A DNA stretch of 64,000 nucleotides, taken from the NCBI RefSeq assembly GCF_000794385.1, contig NZ_JTJB01000039.1, forward strand, positions 38,767 through 102,766. Direction: 5' to 3'. This document shows positions 1 through 7,363 of the stretch, piece by piece. This DNA comes from Thermus sp. 2.9 (GTDB taxonomy: Bacteria; Deinococcota; Deinococci; Deinococcales; Thermaceae). A program made the translations under genes and the position numbers. Position 1 is the first letter of the stretch; the number at the start of each line of letters is the position of its first letter. Below the pieces are notes generated by a model that had not been told where the DNA came from, did no database searches, and worked only from the letters and a program-made list of their open reading frames with translations.

Positions 1-104
1 GGGCCCTCGTCCCCCGCCCACCAGGAGAAGATCTCCAGCTTGCCCGTTTGGGCCAGGGCGCTAAGCCCCAAGGCCACGCCGAGTACCAAAAGCCATTTCC
101 TCAT
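1..104 (-). CDS. Sugar ABC transporter substrate-binding protein, N-terminal fragment
   Basis: Only the first 34 codons are inside the window; the gene runs off the left edge. The start is the ATG at 104, preceded by GGAGGTAGGT. The peptide begins MRKWLLVLGVALGLSALAQ, a typical Thermus Sec signal peptide ending in Ala-x-Ala, and continues into KLEIFSWWAGDEGP. The string LEIFSWW with an acidic residue shortly after is characteristic of the mature N-terminus of family 1 (carbohydrate) extracellular solute-binding proteins. It follows a ROK repressor gene with a 44 bp overlap, so the pair probably forms a regulator-plus-transporter operon. The sugar cannot be told from this fragment. Confidence 0.72.
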   Translation of the reverse strand, partial: MRKWLLVLGVALGLSALAQTGKLEIFSWWAGDEG

Positions 105-1254
105 ACCTACCTCCATTGCGACGTGGGCTTTCCGCCCACAGGCCGCCGAGCTCAAAGAAGCGCGCCAGGAAGAGGCTCGCCCCGCCCACCGCCGCCGCCA
201 GGTGCCCGTAGGAGGAGGGTTGCACGGAAAGCGCGCGGTGGGTTTCCAAAAAGGCGTGGTCCGCCAGGGCCTGGCGCAGGGGAGCTTCCAGGAAGGAAAA
301 GAGCTCCGCCGCTTTTCCCCCCACCACCACCCGGGCGGGGTCGTAGGCCACGGCCAGGTTGGCCAAAAACCGGCCCAGGGCGCTCCCTAGGTGGGCCAAG
401 GCGACTCGGGCCACGGGGTGGCCTGCCTGGGCTTGGGCCAAGAGGGCCTCGAGGTCCTCCACCTCTCCTCCCAAGGCTCGGTGGTGCTGCAGTAGGGCTC
501 CAAGGCCGAGCTCGGTTTCCAGGCACCCTTTGCGCCCGCAGGCGCAGGGGGCTTCCCCGGAGCCGAGCCAGTGGCCCACTTCCCCCGCCGCCCCACTCGC
601 CCCCCGGAGGAGGCGCCCATCCGACACCACCCCCACCCCAAGGCCCGTGCTTAGGACCAGGTAGGCCAGGTTCTCCTCCCCGTGGAAGAAGACCTCGGAG
701 AGGGCGGAGGCCTTGGCGTCGTTCTCCGCCAAGGTGGGCAGGGGGAAGGAGGCCAGAAAAGGGCTTAGATCCAGATCCCGCCAGGCCAGGTTGGGGGCGT
801 AGAGGAGCCTGTTTCCCACCACCACGCCGGGCAGGGTGAAGCCGAGGCCCAGGGCTCCTTGGGCCTCGGGCAGGGTTTCTCGCAGAAGCCGGGCGAAGCG
901 CTCCTCCGGCCCCGCCTCCTTGGCGTGGGCCCACTCCTTGGCCCAAAGGACCTCGCCCCGCCAGTCCAGGGCCAGAAGCACGGTACCTTCCACGCCGATT
1001 TCCGCCCCCAGGGCGAAGCGGGCCCCAGGGCGGAGGTGCAAAAGGGTTCCCGGTCGTCCTAAGGGTGGGGAGGTAAAGGCCCCTTCTTCCAGGAGGCCTT
1101 CTTGCAGGAGCTCGTCCACCAGGCGGCTCACGGCGCTTTTCGCAAGACCCGTGAGCCGGGACAGGTCAGCACGGGTGAGGGGACCCCGCCTCAGGTGGCC
1201 CAAGATGGCCCGGCGGTTGAGCCTGCGGATTTCCTGCGTGTCCCCCTTGCGCAC
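61..1254 (-). CDS. ROK-family transcriptional repressor (NagC/XylR type)
   Basis: This 397-residue protein has the two-part ROK repressor layout. Residues about 8-60 form a winged helix-turn-helix (LTRADLSRLTGLAKSAVSRL); the rest is a sugar-kinase-like ROK domain. The ROK domain shows the glycine-rich STGLGVGVVSDG stretch and the zinc-binding CACGRKGCLE motif next to GEVGHW. Such proteins bind a sugar or sugar phosphate and release DNA. The start is GTG at 1254; no ATG gives a complete winged helix. Its last 15 codons overlap the start of the sugar-binding-protein gene, which is therefore its likely target. A sigma-A-like promoter with an inverted repeat over its start region lies just upstream, suggesting self-regulation. 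Family assignment is secure; the ligand is unknown. Confidence 0.9.
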   Translation of the reverse strand: MRKGDTQEIRRLNRRAILGHLRRGPLTRADLSRLTGLAKSAVSRLVDELLQEGLLEEGAFTSPPLGRPGTLLHLRPGARFALGAEIGVEGTVLLALDWRGEVLWAKEWAHAKEAGPEERFARLLRETLPEAQGALGLGFTLPGVVVGNRLLYAPNLAWRDLDLSPFLASFPLPTLAENDAKASALSEVFFHGEENLAYLVLSTGLGVGVVSDGRLLRGASGAAGEVGHWLGSGEAPCACGRKGCLETELGLGALLQHHRALGGEVEDLEALLAQAQAGHPVARVALAHLGSALGRFLANLAVAYDPARVVVGGKAAELFSFLEAPLRQALADHAFLETHRALSVQPSSYGHLAAAVGGASLFLARFFELGGLWAESPRRNGGRYEEMAFGTRRGLGA

Positions 1255-1266
1255 CCCTGTCCCCCT

Positions 1267-1315
1267 TTAGTTCGTTCTCGGGACTAAGTAAACCACCCTC
1301 CCCGTGTTCCGTCAA
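1267..1315 (-). promoter_or_regulatory. Promoter and operator-like inverted repeat of the ROK gene
   Basis: On the minus strand, TTGACG (1315-1310) and TTTACT (1292-1287) are separated by exactly 17 bp, a good sigma-A promoter. An inverted repeat TTAGT (1267-1271) / ACTAA (1283-1287) overlaps the end of the -10 box and the expected transcription start. Its position suits an autorepressor site for the ROK protein. The boxes are seen directly; the operator role is inferred. Confidence 0.55.
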
Positions 1316-1319
1316 GTCC

Positions 1320-1348
1320 TTGTCAGCAAGGGCGAAGTGCCTTAGCCT
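1320..1348 (+). promoter_or_regulatory. Candidate promoter of the btu operon leader
   Basis: TTGTCA (1320-1325) and TAGCCT (1343-1348) are spaced 17 bp and point toward the cobalamin riboswitch, which begins about 35 bp further on. The -35 box is only 4 bp from the -35 box of the divergent ROK promoter, so the two promoters are back to back. The -10 box is weak (TAnnnT type). Confidence 0.4.
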
Positions 1349-1385
1349 AAGGGCAAGGCCCGCTAGGGCCCCAAAGCCAGGTCCG

Positions 1386-1519
1386 TTGCCCTGGTGCCTG
1401 GGCGCGTAGTCCAGGCTTAAAGTGGGGAAGTCCGGTGCAAGTCCGGCGCTGTCCCGCAACGGTAACCGGCCACGCTACGAGCTTTTCTTCGCAGGCCGGA
1501 AGCCCGAATACCTGCCAGG
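1386..1519 (+). promoter_or_regulatory. Cobalamin (B12) riboswitch
   Basis: The leader of btuFCD contains the conserved elements of the AdoCbl riboswitch class. AAAGTGGGGAAGTCCGGTGC starts at 1420 and is followed by AAGTCCGGCGCTGTCCCGC and then CAACGGTAACCGGCCACG. The 3' B12-box equivalent GCCGGAAGCCCGAATACCTG ends near 1514. The aptamer folds ahead of two GC hairpins and lies about 155 bp upstream of btuF. As known for this class, ligand binding would lower expression of the uptake operon. The exact 5' boundary is approximate. Confidence 0.93.
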
Positions 1520-1522
1520 GCC

Positions 1523-1545
1523 GCCCGCCCTTCCCCAGGGCGGGC
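1523..1545 (+). promoter_or_regulatory. GC hairpin directly after the B12 riboswitch aptamer
   Basis: GCCCGCCC (1523-1530) can pair perfectly with GGGCGGGC (1538-1545) over a 7-base loop. It begins a few bases after the B12 box, where an expression-platform helix is expected. No run of T follows, so it is not a classical terminator on its own. Confidence 0.45.
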
Positions 1546-1590
1546 ACCTCACGCGGATGGGGGAGCGTTGGGGGCTTCTTTAGCTTTTCA

Positions 1591-1616
1591 CGCCCCTGCC
1601 GCTTCTGGCAGGGGCG
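1591..1616 (+). terminator. Hairpin in the btu leader, possible attenuator
   Basis: CGCCCCTGCC (1591-1600) pairs with GGCAGGGGCG (1607-1616) over a 6-base loop, a perfect 10 bp stem, 60 bp upstream of the btuF start. Only a short TTG follows, so termination would be of the weak-U type. It is a candidate expression platform for the riboswitch; this role is inferred from position. Confidence 0.4.
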
Positions 1617-1675
1617 TTGCCCTACCTCCCCCGGGCCCGGCGCACCTGGCCCTAGCGGCCTGAAGGGAGGTAGGC

Positions 1676-2530
1676 ATGAAGAAGCTTTGGGCGTTTTTCT
1701 CGGTTCTCCTGGCCTTGGCCTTCGCTTTTCCCGTCACCCTCACGGACGACCTGGGGCGCCAGGTCACGCTAAAAGCCCCGCCTAAGCGCATTGTTTCCAT
1801 GTTGCCCTCGGTGACGGAAACGGTTTGCGCCCTTGGGGCCTGCGACCGCCTGGTGGCCACGGACGACTACTCCGACTGGCCGGAAAGCGTCAAGAAGCTT
1901 CCCAAGGCCGGGGGGCTTTACAACCCCAACCCCGAGCTCATCGTCTCTTTGAAGCCCGACTTGGTCCTGGTTTCCCGCTACGGGAAGCTATATGAAACCC
2001 TGGAACGGGCGGGGCTCACCGTGTTCGTGGTGCGCACGGAAACCTACGAGGATATCTTCAAAACGGTGCGCACCGTGGCGCAGCTTTTGGGGCTTTCCGC
2101 CCAAGGGGAAAGGCTTGTGGCCCAGATCCAGAGGGAGGTCTACCAGGAGGAGGCCCGAGCGGCCAAGGCCAAGGGGAGGCCCCGGGTCTACTACGAGATT
2201 GACCCCACCCCATACACCGTGGGGCCGGAGAGCTTCATCGGGGTCCTCATCCAGAAGGCTAGGGGGGTGAACATTGTCCCCAAGGAGCTTGGGCTTTTCC
2301 CCAAGATCGCCCCCGAGTTCGTGGTGGAGAAAAACCCCGAGGTGATCGTGGCCACCTACCCGAACGCCCGGGAAACCATCCAGAGCCGGCCGGGCTGGAG
2401 CCGGGTGAGGGCGGTGCAGACGGGGAGGATCTGCGTGTACACAGGGGGGGAGGACAACCTCCTCTCCCGCCCCGGTCCCCGGGTGGCCCAAGGGCTTAGG
2501 CTCCTGGTGGACTGCTTCCACGGGCGCTAG
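1676..2530 (+). CDS. btuF: Cobalamin ABC transporter substrate-binding protein
   Basis: The 284-residue protein starts at an ATG 6 bp after GGGAGGT and has a signal peptide (about residues 1-18, no lipobox cysteine). It is a type III (clamshell with rigid helix) binding protein. It shows the family N-terminus DDLGRQVTLKAPPKRIVSML followed by PSVTETVCALGACDRLVATD, and later NPELIVSLKPDLVL. Binding-pocket tryptophans cannot be assigned by eye. It delivers corrinoid to the BtuCD permease in the inner membrane. The B12 riboswitch in its leader and the btuC and btuD genes immediately downstream make cobalamin or a precursor the clear substrate rather than iron-siderophore. Confidence 0.93.
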   Translation: MKKLWAFFSVLLALAFAFPVTLTDDLGRQVTLKAPPKRIVSMLPSVTETVCALGACDRLVATDDYSDWPESVKKLPKAGGLYNPNPELIVSLKPDLVLVSRYGKLYETLERAGLTVFVVRTETYEDIFKTVRTVAQLLGLSAQGERLVAQIQREVYQEEARAAKAKGRPRVYYEIDPTPYTVGPESFIGVLIQKARGVNIVPKELGLFPKIAPEFVVEKNPEVIVATYPNARETIQSRPGWSRVRAVQTGRICVYTGGEDNLLSRPGPRVAQGLRLLVDCFHGR

Positions 2531-2533
2531 GCC

Positions 2534-3562
2534 ATGACCTTGTCCCTGCCCCTCGCCCTCAAGCGGAGCCTCGTCTTCGCCTGGCTCCTCGCCCTTTTGT
2601 CCATAGCCCTGGTCCTGGGGCTCGCCCTGGGGGCGGTGGCGGTGCCCCCCGGGGACGTGGTGCGGGCCCTTTTGGGCCTCCAGGAAAACCCCATCATCAC
2701 CGAGCTTCGCCTGCCCAGGGTCCTCGGGGGGATGCTGGTGGGGGCGGCCTTGGGGGTGGCGGGGGCCGCCTTCCAGGGCCTATTCCGCAACCCCTTGGCC
2801 GATCCCTACCTCATGGGGGCCGCCTCGGGGGCGGCCTTCGGCGTGACCCTTTTGGCGGTTCTTCTGGGGGGGCTTTCCCCCGCCTTCGCCCAGCACGCCG
2901 TCTTCCAGGGCCTTCCCCTTTCCGCTACCCTCTTTGGCTTCCTGGGGGCCCTTTTCGCCACCTTGCTCACCCTGGTCCTGGCCGGGGGGGTGGCGCGGAC
3001 CGGGGAGCTGGTCCTGGCGGGGGTGGTGGTGGGAAGCGTCCTCACGGGGCTGACCACCTACCTGATGCTCCAGGACGCCGACCGGGTCCGGGCGGTCTTC
3101 GCCTACACCCTGGGGAACCTGGCCTTTTTGGGCTGGCCGGGGGTGAGGGCCTTGGCCGTTTTCCTCCTCCTCGCCTTGCCGCCCCTTCTCCTCCTGGGCC
3201 GGGTGCTCAATGCGCTGCAACTGGGGGAGGAGGTGGCGCGGAGCCTGGGGCTTCCCCTGAATGGGCTAAAGCTTCTCCTTTTGGCCGCGGCGAGCCTCCT
3301 CACCGCCGCCAGCGTGGCCCAGGCGGGGATCATCGGCTTCGTGGGGCTCGTCACCCCTCACGCCCTGAGGCGGCTTTTGGGGGAAGACTACCGCCTGCTC
3401 CTTCCGGCGAGCGCCCTGGGCGGGGCCGCCCTCCTGGCCCTGGCCGACCTCCTCGCCCGCACCCTCACCCGGCCGGCGGAGCTACCCGTGGGGGTGGTGA
3501 CCACGCTCCTCGGGGGGCCCTTCTTCCTCTACCTCCTTTGGAGGCGGCGTGGACGGGCTTGA
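2534..3562 (+). CDS. btuC: Cobalamin ABC transporter permease
   Basis: A 342-residue, very hydrophobic FecCD/BtuC-type permease that begins 3 bp after btuF. Family hallmarks visible are ELRLPRVLGGMLVGAALGVA near residue 55, NPLADPYLMGAASGAAFG near 88, and the cytoplasmic coupling region GIIGFVGLVTPHALRRLLG near 270 followed by LLPASALGGAALLALAD. Length and the likely ten membrane helices fit the family. It forms the membrane channel that accepts corrinoid from BtuF. Its last 14 bp overlap the start of the ATPase gene, consistent with translational coupling. Confidence 0.94.
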   Translation: MTLSLPLALKRSLVFAWLLALLSIALVLGLALGAVAVPPGDVVRALLGLQENPIITELRLPRVLGGMLVGAALGVAGAAFQGLFRNPLADPYLMGAASGAAFGVTLLAVLLGGLSPAFAQHAVFQGLPLSATLFGFLGALFATLLTLVLAGGVARTGELVLAGVVVGSVLTGLTTYLMLQDADRVRAVFAYTLGNLAFLGWPGVRALAVFLLLALPPLLLLGRVLNALQLGEEVARSLGLPLNGLKLLLLAAASLLTAASVAQAGIIGFVGLVTPHALRRLLGEDYRLLLPASALGGAALLALADLLARTLTRPAELPVGVVTTLLGGPFFLYLLWRRRGRA

Positions 3563-4301
3563 GGCGAGGGGAGTGGCGGGGCCTTTCGCCCTAAAGGGGG
3601 TGGACCTCAGGGTGCGCCCGGGGGAATGGGTGGCCCTCCTCGGGCCCAACGGCTCCGGCAAGACCACCCTTCTTAGGGTGATGGCGGGGCTCCTTAAGCC
3701 CAAGCGGGGGGCGGTGTACCTGGAGGGGAAGCCTCTTGAGGCCTATGGGAGCTACGCCCGGGGCCGCCTCCTCGCCTACCTGCCCCAAGGGGGGCCTTAC
3801 CCCGAGGGGCTTTTGGTGGAGGAGGTGGTGCGCCTGGGGCGGCTTCCCTACCTGGGGTTATGGGGCAGGGAAGGGGAGGCGGACCTCGAGGCGGTGGCCT
3901 GGGCCCTGGAGGCGGCGGGGGCGGCCCACCTAAAGGGGCGGCTCCTCGGCACCCTCTCCGGGGGGGAGCGGCAAAGGGTCCTCCTGGCCCGCGCCCTGGC
4001 GGCGAGGCCTCGCTACCTCCTCCTGGACGAGCCCACCACCTATTTGGACCTGGAGCACCAAGGGGAGGTGGTGGCCCTCCTTAGGGCCCTGGTGGCGCGG
4101 GGTGTGGGGGTGCTTTCGGTCCTCCACGATCCCAACCAGGCGGCCCTGGCTCACCGGGTGGCGGTGTTGCGGGAGGGGCGGCTTGTGGCGGAGGGGGCGC
4201 CCTGGGCGGTGCTGACAGAGCCCCTCCTCCGGGGGCTCTACGGGCGCCGGGTGCGGGTGGCCCTCCTGGAGGGGAGGCCCCATGTCTACCTGGACGGATA
4301 G
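3549..4301 (+). CDS. btuD: Cobalamin ABC transporter ATPase
   Basis: A 250-residue nucleotide-binding subunit. It has Walker A LLGPNGSGKTT (about residues 33-43), the ABC signature LSGGERQRV (about 137-145), Walker B YLLLDEPTTYLDL (about 157-169) and the switch histidine in VLHDPNQAALA. The start is GTG at 3549, inside the end of btuC; no in-frame ATG leaves the first strand intact. It powers import through BtuC. The N-terminus is somewhat short compared with many relatives, beginning almost directly with FALKGVDLRV. Confidence 0.92.
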   Translation: MDGLEARGVAGPFALKGVDLRVRPGEWVALLGPNGSGKTTLLRVMAGLLKPKRGAVYLEGKPLEAYGSYARGRLLAYLPQGGPYPEGLLVEEVVRLGRLPYLGLWGREGEADLEAVAWALEAAGAAHLKGRLLGTLSGGERQRVLLARALAARPRYLLLDEPTTYLDLEHQGEVVALLRALVARGVGVLSVLHDPNQAALAHRVAVLREGRLVAEGAPWAVLTEPLLRGLYGRRVRVALLEGRPHVYLDG

Positions 4302-4614
4302 GGCCCGGCTCTACGTGCGGGGCCGGGCGCTCCTTCTAGACCTGGGCAAGGAAACCCCTTTTTACACGGAAAGCGGCCCCAGGCGGGCCCGCTACCTCCT
4401 GGTGGGCCGGCTTTCCCCCCCGGAGTGGCTTCGCCTTGGCCTTCCCCGCGAGGGGGTGCTCCACTACCCCCTTCCCGTGGACCCCTTCACCTTTGAGTGG
4501 GAGGGGGAAACCCTCCTTCTGCCGGGGCTACGGGTGTACTTGGGCGGGCCGCCGCCCTTCGTGGAAACGCCCTTTTTCGCCTGGCGCTTGACGGAGGAGG
4601 GGGCAAAGGGGTAG
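4282..4614 (+). CDS. Uncharacterised protein at the end of the B12 uptake operon
   Basis: A 110-residue protein that I do not recognise. Its ATG lies inside the last codons of btuD (20 bp overlap), so it is almost surely cotranslated with the transporter. There is no signal peptide and no membrane segment. The sequence is rich in Leu, Arg, Pro and Gly, with a hydrophobic core such as ARYLLVGRLSPPEWLRLGL and a Pro-rich turn GGPPPFVETPFF near the end. It has no cysteine. Its place under the cobalamin riboswitch suggests a role in corrinoid handling, but that is guilt by association only. Confidence 0.7.
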   Translation: MSTWTDRARLYVRGRALLLDLGKETPFYTESGPRRARYLLVGRLSPPEWLRLGLPREGVLHYPLPVDPFTFEWEGETLLLPGLRVYLGGPPPFVETPFFAWRLTEEGAKG

Positions 4615-4622
4615 GGTGGCCT

Positions 4623-4638
4623 TACCGACCGTTCGGTC
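4623..4638 (+). promoter_or_regulatory. Operator-like palindrome matching the Thermus PfmR consensus
   Basis: TACCGACCGTTCGGTC sits 15 bp upstream of the SDR start. It fits, at every fixed position, the TetR-family PfmR consensus I recall from T. thermophilus HB8 (TACCGACCGNTNGGTN), a regulator linked to phenylacetate and fatty-acid metabolism. The palindrome is seen directly; the regulator name rests on memory of the published consensus. Confidence 0.5.
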
Positions 4639-4653
4639 GTGGGGAGGTGCGCC

Positions 4654-5391
4654 GTGCGGCTCAAGGATAAGGTGGTCCTGATTACCGGGGCGGCCCACGG
4701 GATCGGCCGGGCCACCCTGGAGCTCTTCGCCCGGGAGGGGGCGCGGCTCGTGGCCTGCGACATAGAGGAAGGCCCCTTGGCGGAGGCCGCCTCGGCCACG
4801 GGGGCCATGCCCCTCGTCATGGACGTGGCGGACCCCGCCTCCGTGGCGCGGGGCTTCCAGGAGGCCCAGGCCCGGTTTGGCCGGCTGGACGGGGTGGTGC
4901 ACTACGCCGGCATCACCCGGGACAACTTCCACTGGAAGATGCCCCTGGAGGACTGGGAGCTGGTTCTTAGGGTCAACCTCACGGGGAGCTTCCTGGTGGC
5001 CAAGGCGGCCAGCGAGGCCATGCGGGAGCGGAACCCGGGGAGCATTGTGCTCACGGCGAGCCGGGTGTACCTGGGGAACCTGGGGCAGGCGAACTATGCG
5101 GCGTCCAAGGCCGGGGTGGTGGGGCTCACCCGGACCTTGGCCTTGGAGCTTGGGCGGTACGGGATCCGGGTGAACGCCCTGGCGCCGGGGTTTATTGAGA
5201 CGCGGATGACGGCCAAGGTGCCGGAGAAGGTGCGGGAGAAGGCCATTGCGGCCACGCCCTTGGGCCGGGCGGGAAGCCCCATGGAGGTGGCCTATGCCGC
5301 GCTTTTCCTGGTTTCTGACGAGTCCAGCTTCATCACCGGTCAGGTGCTTTTCGTGGACGGGGGGCGGACCATCGGGGCCGCGCCCGCCTAG
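4654..5391 (+). CDS. Short-chain dehydrogenase/reductase, FabG-like
   Basis: A 245-residue classical SDR. I choose GTG at 4654 (VRLKDKVVLITG, spaced after GGGGAGG) over the GTG 15 bp upstream. The cofactor motif TGAAHGIG is at residues about 11-18, and the catalytic Ser, Tyr and Lys are visible in LTASRVYLGNLGQANYAASK. The usual NNAG motif reads HYAG here, so the Asn that normally supports the proton relay is replaced by Tyr; this is odd but tolerated in some SDRs. The closest overall look is 3-oxoacyl-ACP/acyl-CoA reductase, and the PfmR-like operator upstream agrees with an acyl-CoA role. The exact substrate is unknown. Confidence 0.85.
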   Translation: MRLKDKVVLITGAAHGIGRATLELFAREGARLVACDIEEGPLAEAASATGAMPLVMDVADPASVARGFQEAQARFGRLDGVVHYAGITRDNFHWKMPLEDWELVLRVNLTGSFLVAKAASEAMRERNPGSIVLTASRVYLGNLGQANYAASKAGVVGLTRTLALELGRYGIRVNALAPGFIETRMTAKVPEKVREKAIAATPLGRAGSPMEVAYAALFLVSDESSFITGQVLFVDGGRTIGAAPA

Positions 5392-5432
5392 CCCGGGGTA
5401 GGCTTGGGGCATGCCCGAGGGGGTGGTGAGGC

Positions 5433-6602
5433 ATGGACTTTAGTGGACTGGACCGGCTTTTCCGCCAACTGGCGGAGGAGGGCTTCCTGCCGGGGGCGGT
5501 GGTCTTGGTGGCCCGGGAGGGGGAGGTAATCTTCCAGGGGGTCTATGGCTATCTGGACCCGGAAAAGCGCCTCCCCATGAGGGAGGACGCCCTTTTCCGG
5601 GTCTACTCCATGACCAAGCCCTGGGTTTCCGCCCTGGCCCTAAGCCTGGTGGAGGAAGGGGTCTTGAGCCTTATGGACCCGGTGGAGAAGTACCTGCCCG
5701 AGCTGGGGGCCTTGTGGGTGGGGAGGGAGGTGGGGGCAGAGGTGCGGGAAGAGCCCCTTAGGGCTCCCCTCACCGTTTATGAGCTTTTGCGCCACACCGC
5801 TGGCTTCACCTACGGGGTCTTCTTCGCCTCTGCGGTAAAGCGGCTTTACCTCGAGGCCGGCGTGGACCGCTTTGACCTAAGCCGGGAGGCGTTTTTGAAG
5901 CGGCTTGCTGCCTTGCCCCTCCGCTTCCAACCGGGGGAGGCTTTTGAGTACGGGCTTTCCACGGACGTGCTGGGGCACCTTTTGGAAGCGGCTACGGGGA
6001 AGAGCCTAAAGGACCTCCTGAAAGCGCGGGTCTTTGCCCCTTTGGGCATGCGGGACTCGGGCTTTCAGGCCCAAGACCCCGCCCGCCTGGCCCAGCCCTT
6101 TCCCCAGGACCCAGAGACGGGTCGGCGCATCGCCCTCATCCCCGTGGAGGCCCCGCCGCCCCGCTACGCCGGGGGGATGGGCGGGGTGAGCACCGCTTCC
6201 GATTACCTGCGGTTCCTCGAGGCCCTGCGCACCGGGAAGGGCCTCCTCCACCCGCGCCTAGCTCGGCTCATGACCGAGGACCACCTGGGCCCCCTCTACG
6301 CCGAGGGCTTGAAGCGGGGCCCCGAGTACCTCCCGGGCCCCGGGTACGGGTTTGGCCTGGGGGTGGCGGTGCGTTTGAGCGGGGCGGGGTTTTCCCCGGG
6401 GAGCCCGGGGGAGTTTAACTGGGCAGGGTTTGGCGGCACCTACTTCTTCGTGGACCCCGCCTTGGGCTTAAGCGCCCTTTACCTGAGCCAGGCCCCCAAT
6501 CTGCTTTCCGTCCTGGAGCCTGCAAGGGCCCTCCACTCCCGGCTTGGCGCTAGGCTCCAGCACGCCTTCCGCACACAGGTTTACCGGGCTTTCACGGCCT
6601 AA
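5433..6602 (+). CDS. Serine hydrolase of the beta-lactamase/penicillin-binding fold (class C/EstB-like)
   Basis: A 389-residue protein with no signal peptide, starting at ATG 5433. The nucleophile motif S-x-x-K appears as YSMTKP near residue 59, and the second catalytic Tyr sits in the FEYGLS stretch near 174, followed by DVLGHLLEAATGKSL. A Gly-rich NWAGFGGTYFFVDP near 330 takes the place of the KTG box, as in the esterase EstB group rather than true beta-lactamases. The likely role is hydrolysis of an ester, amide or D-amino-acid peptide in the cytoplasm. It lies 42 bp after the SDR and may share its transcript. Its end overlaps the convergent DtxR gene by 4 bp. Confidence 0.85.
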   Translation: MDFSGLDRLFRQLAEEGFLPGAVVLVAREGEVIFQGVYGYLDPEKRLPMREDALFRVYSMTKPWVSALALSLVEEGVLSLMDPVEKYLPELGALWVGREVGAEVREEPLRAPLTVYELLRHTAGFTYGVFFASAVKRLYLEAGVDRFDLSREAFLKRLAALPLRFQPGEAFEYGLSTDVLGHLLEAATGKSLKDLLKARVFAPLGMRDSGFQAQDPARLAQPFPQDPETGRRIALIPVEAPPPRYAGGMGGVSTASDYLRFLEALRTGKGLLHPRLARLMTEDHLGPLYAEGLKRGPEYLPGPGYGFGLGVAVRLSGAGFSPGSPGEFNWAGFGGTYFFVDPALGLSALYLSQAPNLLSVLEPARALHSRLGARLQHAFRTQVYRAFTA

Positions 6603-7255
6603 GGAACTGCTACTCCCACCGCCCTGGCCAGTTCCGGAGGGAGCAGGAAGACCTGGCCTCCCACTTCTATCCGCACGTTTCCCGCCCGCTCTAGTACCCG
6701 GAGGTGGGCTCCCGGGGTAAGCCCTAGACGGCCAAGCAGGTTTAGGGTACCCGGGTCCTGGGCCAGGGCCCGCACCACCTTTGCTTCGCCCAAAGGTGCC
6801 TCGGACAAGGGTAGGGCGGGAACCTCGGGCAAAGCCAGTTCCTTGGTGGGGATGGGGTCCCCATGGGGGTCAAAGGGGGGATGGCCAAGGAGCTCGGCGA
6901 TCTTTTCCTCCAGGGTCTCGCTGATCACGTGTTCCAGCCGCTCCGCCTCTTCGTGGACTTCCTCCCAGCCAAAGCCCAGGGCCTGGTGCAGGTAGGCCTC
7001 GAGGAGCCGGTGGTGGCGCAGGACCTCGAGGGCTATCTTCCGTCCCGCAAGGGTCAGGCTAGCGCCCTGGTAAGGCCGGTGATCCACAAGACCAAGGAGC
7101 GCCAGCTTCTTTAGCATTTCGGTTGCCGAGGGGGGGCGAACGCCCATGCGGTTTGCGAGGACTTGAGTAGAAACGGGTCCTTGGCCCTCAAGCTCTAAGA
7201 GCAGGAGGTTCTTCAGGTAATCCTCCTGGGCTTCGGAAAGGGGAGGTCGTGGCAT
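6599..7255 (-). CDS. DtxR/MntR-family metal-dependent transcriptional regulator
   Basis: 218 residues with the three-part layout of the long form of this family. A winged helix occupies residues about 8-72 (QEDYLKNLLLLE, VSTQVLANRMGVRPPSATEM). A metal-binding dimerisation region follows at about 75-140 (RHHRLLEAYL, then EEVHEEAERLEHVISE with the ligand Glu/His pattern). A C-terminal SH3/FeoA-like domain spans about 150-218. On the minus strand a TATACT -10 box lies at 7287-7282. Such proteins repress Mn or Fe uptake genes when metal-loaded, but no metal transporter is adjacent here. The choice between Fe and Mn is not possible from the ligands I can see. Confidence 0.9.
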   Translation of the reverse strand: MPRPPLSEAQEDYLKNLLLLELEGQGPVSTQVLANRMGVRPPSATEMLKKLALLGLVDHRPYQGASLTLAGRKIALEVLRHHRLLEAYLHQALGFGWEEVHEEAERLEHVISETLEEKIAELLGHPPFDPHGDPIPTKELALPEVPALPLSEAPLGEAKVVRALAQDPGTLNLLGRLGLTPGAHLRVLERAGNVRIEVGGQVFLLPPELARAVGVAVP

Positions 7256-7344
7256 AGGGTCCAGGCTGCTCAGCCAGGCTCAGTATAGCTCAAGGGAGCA
7301 TGGAAAGGTGCGACCGCTTTCGTTACCAAGCCTTCGCTTTTTGG

Positions 7345-7362
7345 TATACCTTCGTGTGCTAC
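7345..7362. repeat. Terminal inverted repeat of the IS (left)
   Basis: TATACCTTCGTGTGCTAC is identical over 18 bases to the reverse complement of 8251-8268. The transposase stop lies just inside it. Confidence 0.9.
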
Positions 7363-7363
7363 C

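Noticed and set aside
5433..6602. True class C beta-lactamase giving drug resistance
   Set aside because: There is no signal peptide and the KTG box is replaced by a Gly-rich WAGFGG segment, as in EstB-like esterases. A resistance role is not supported.
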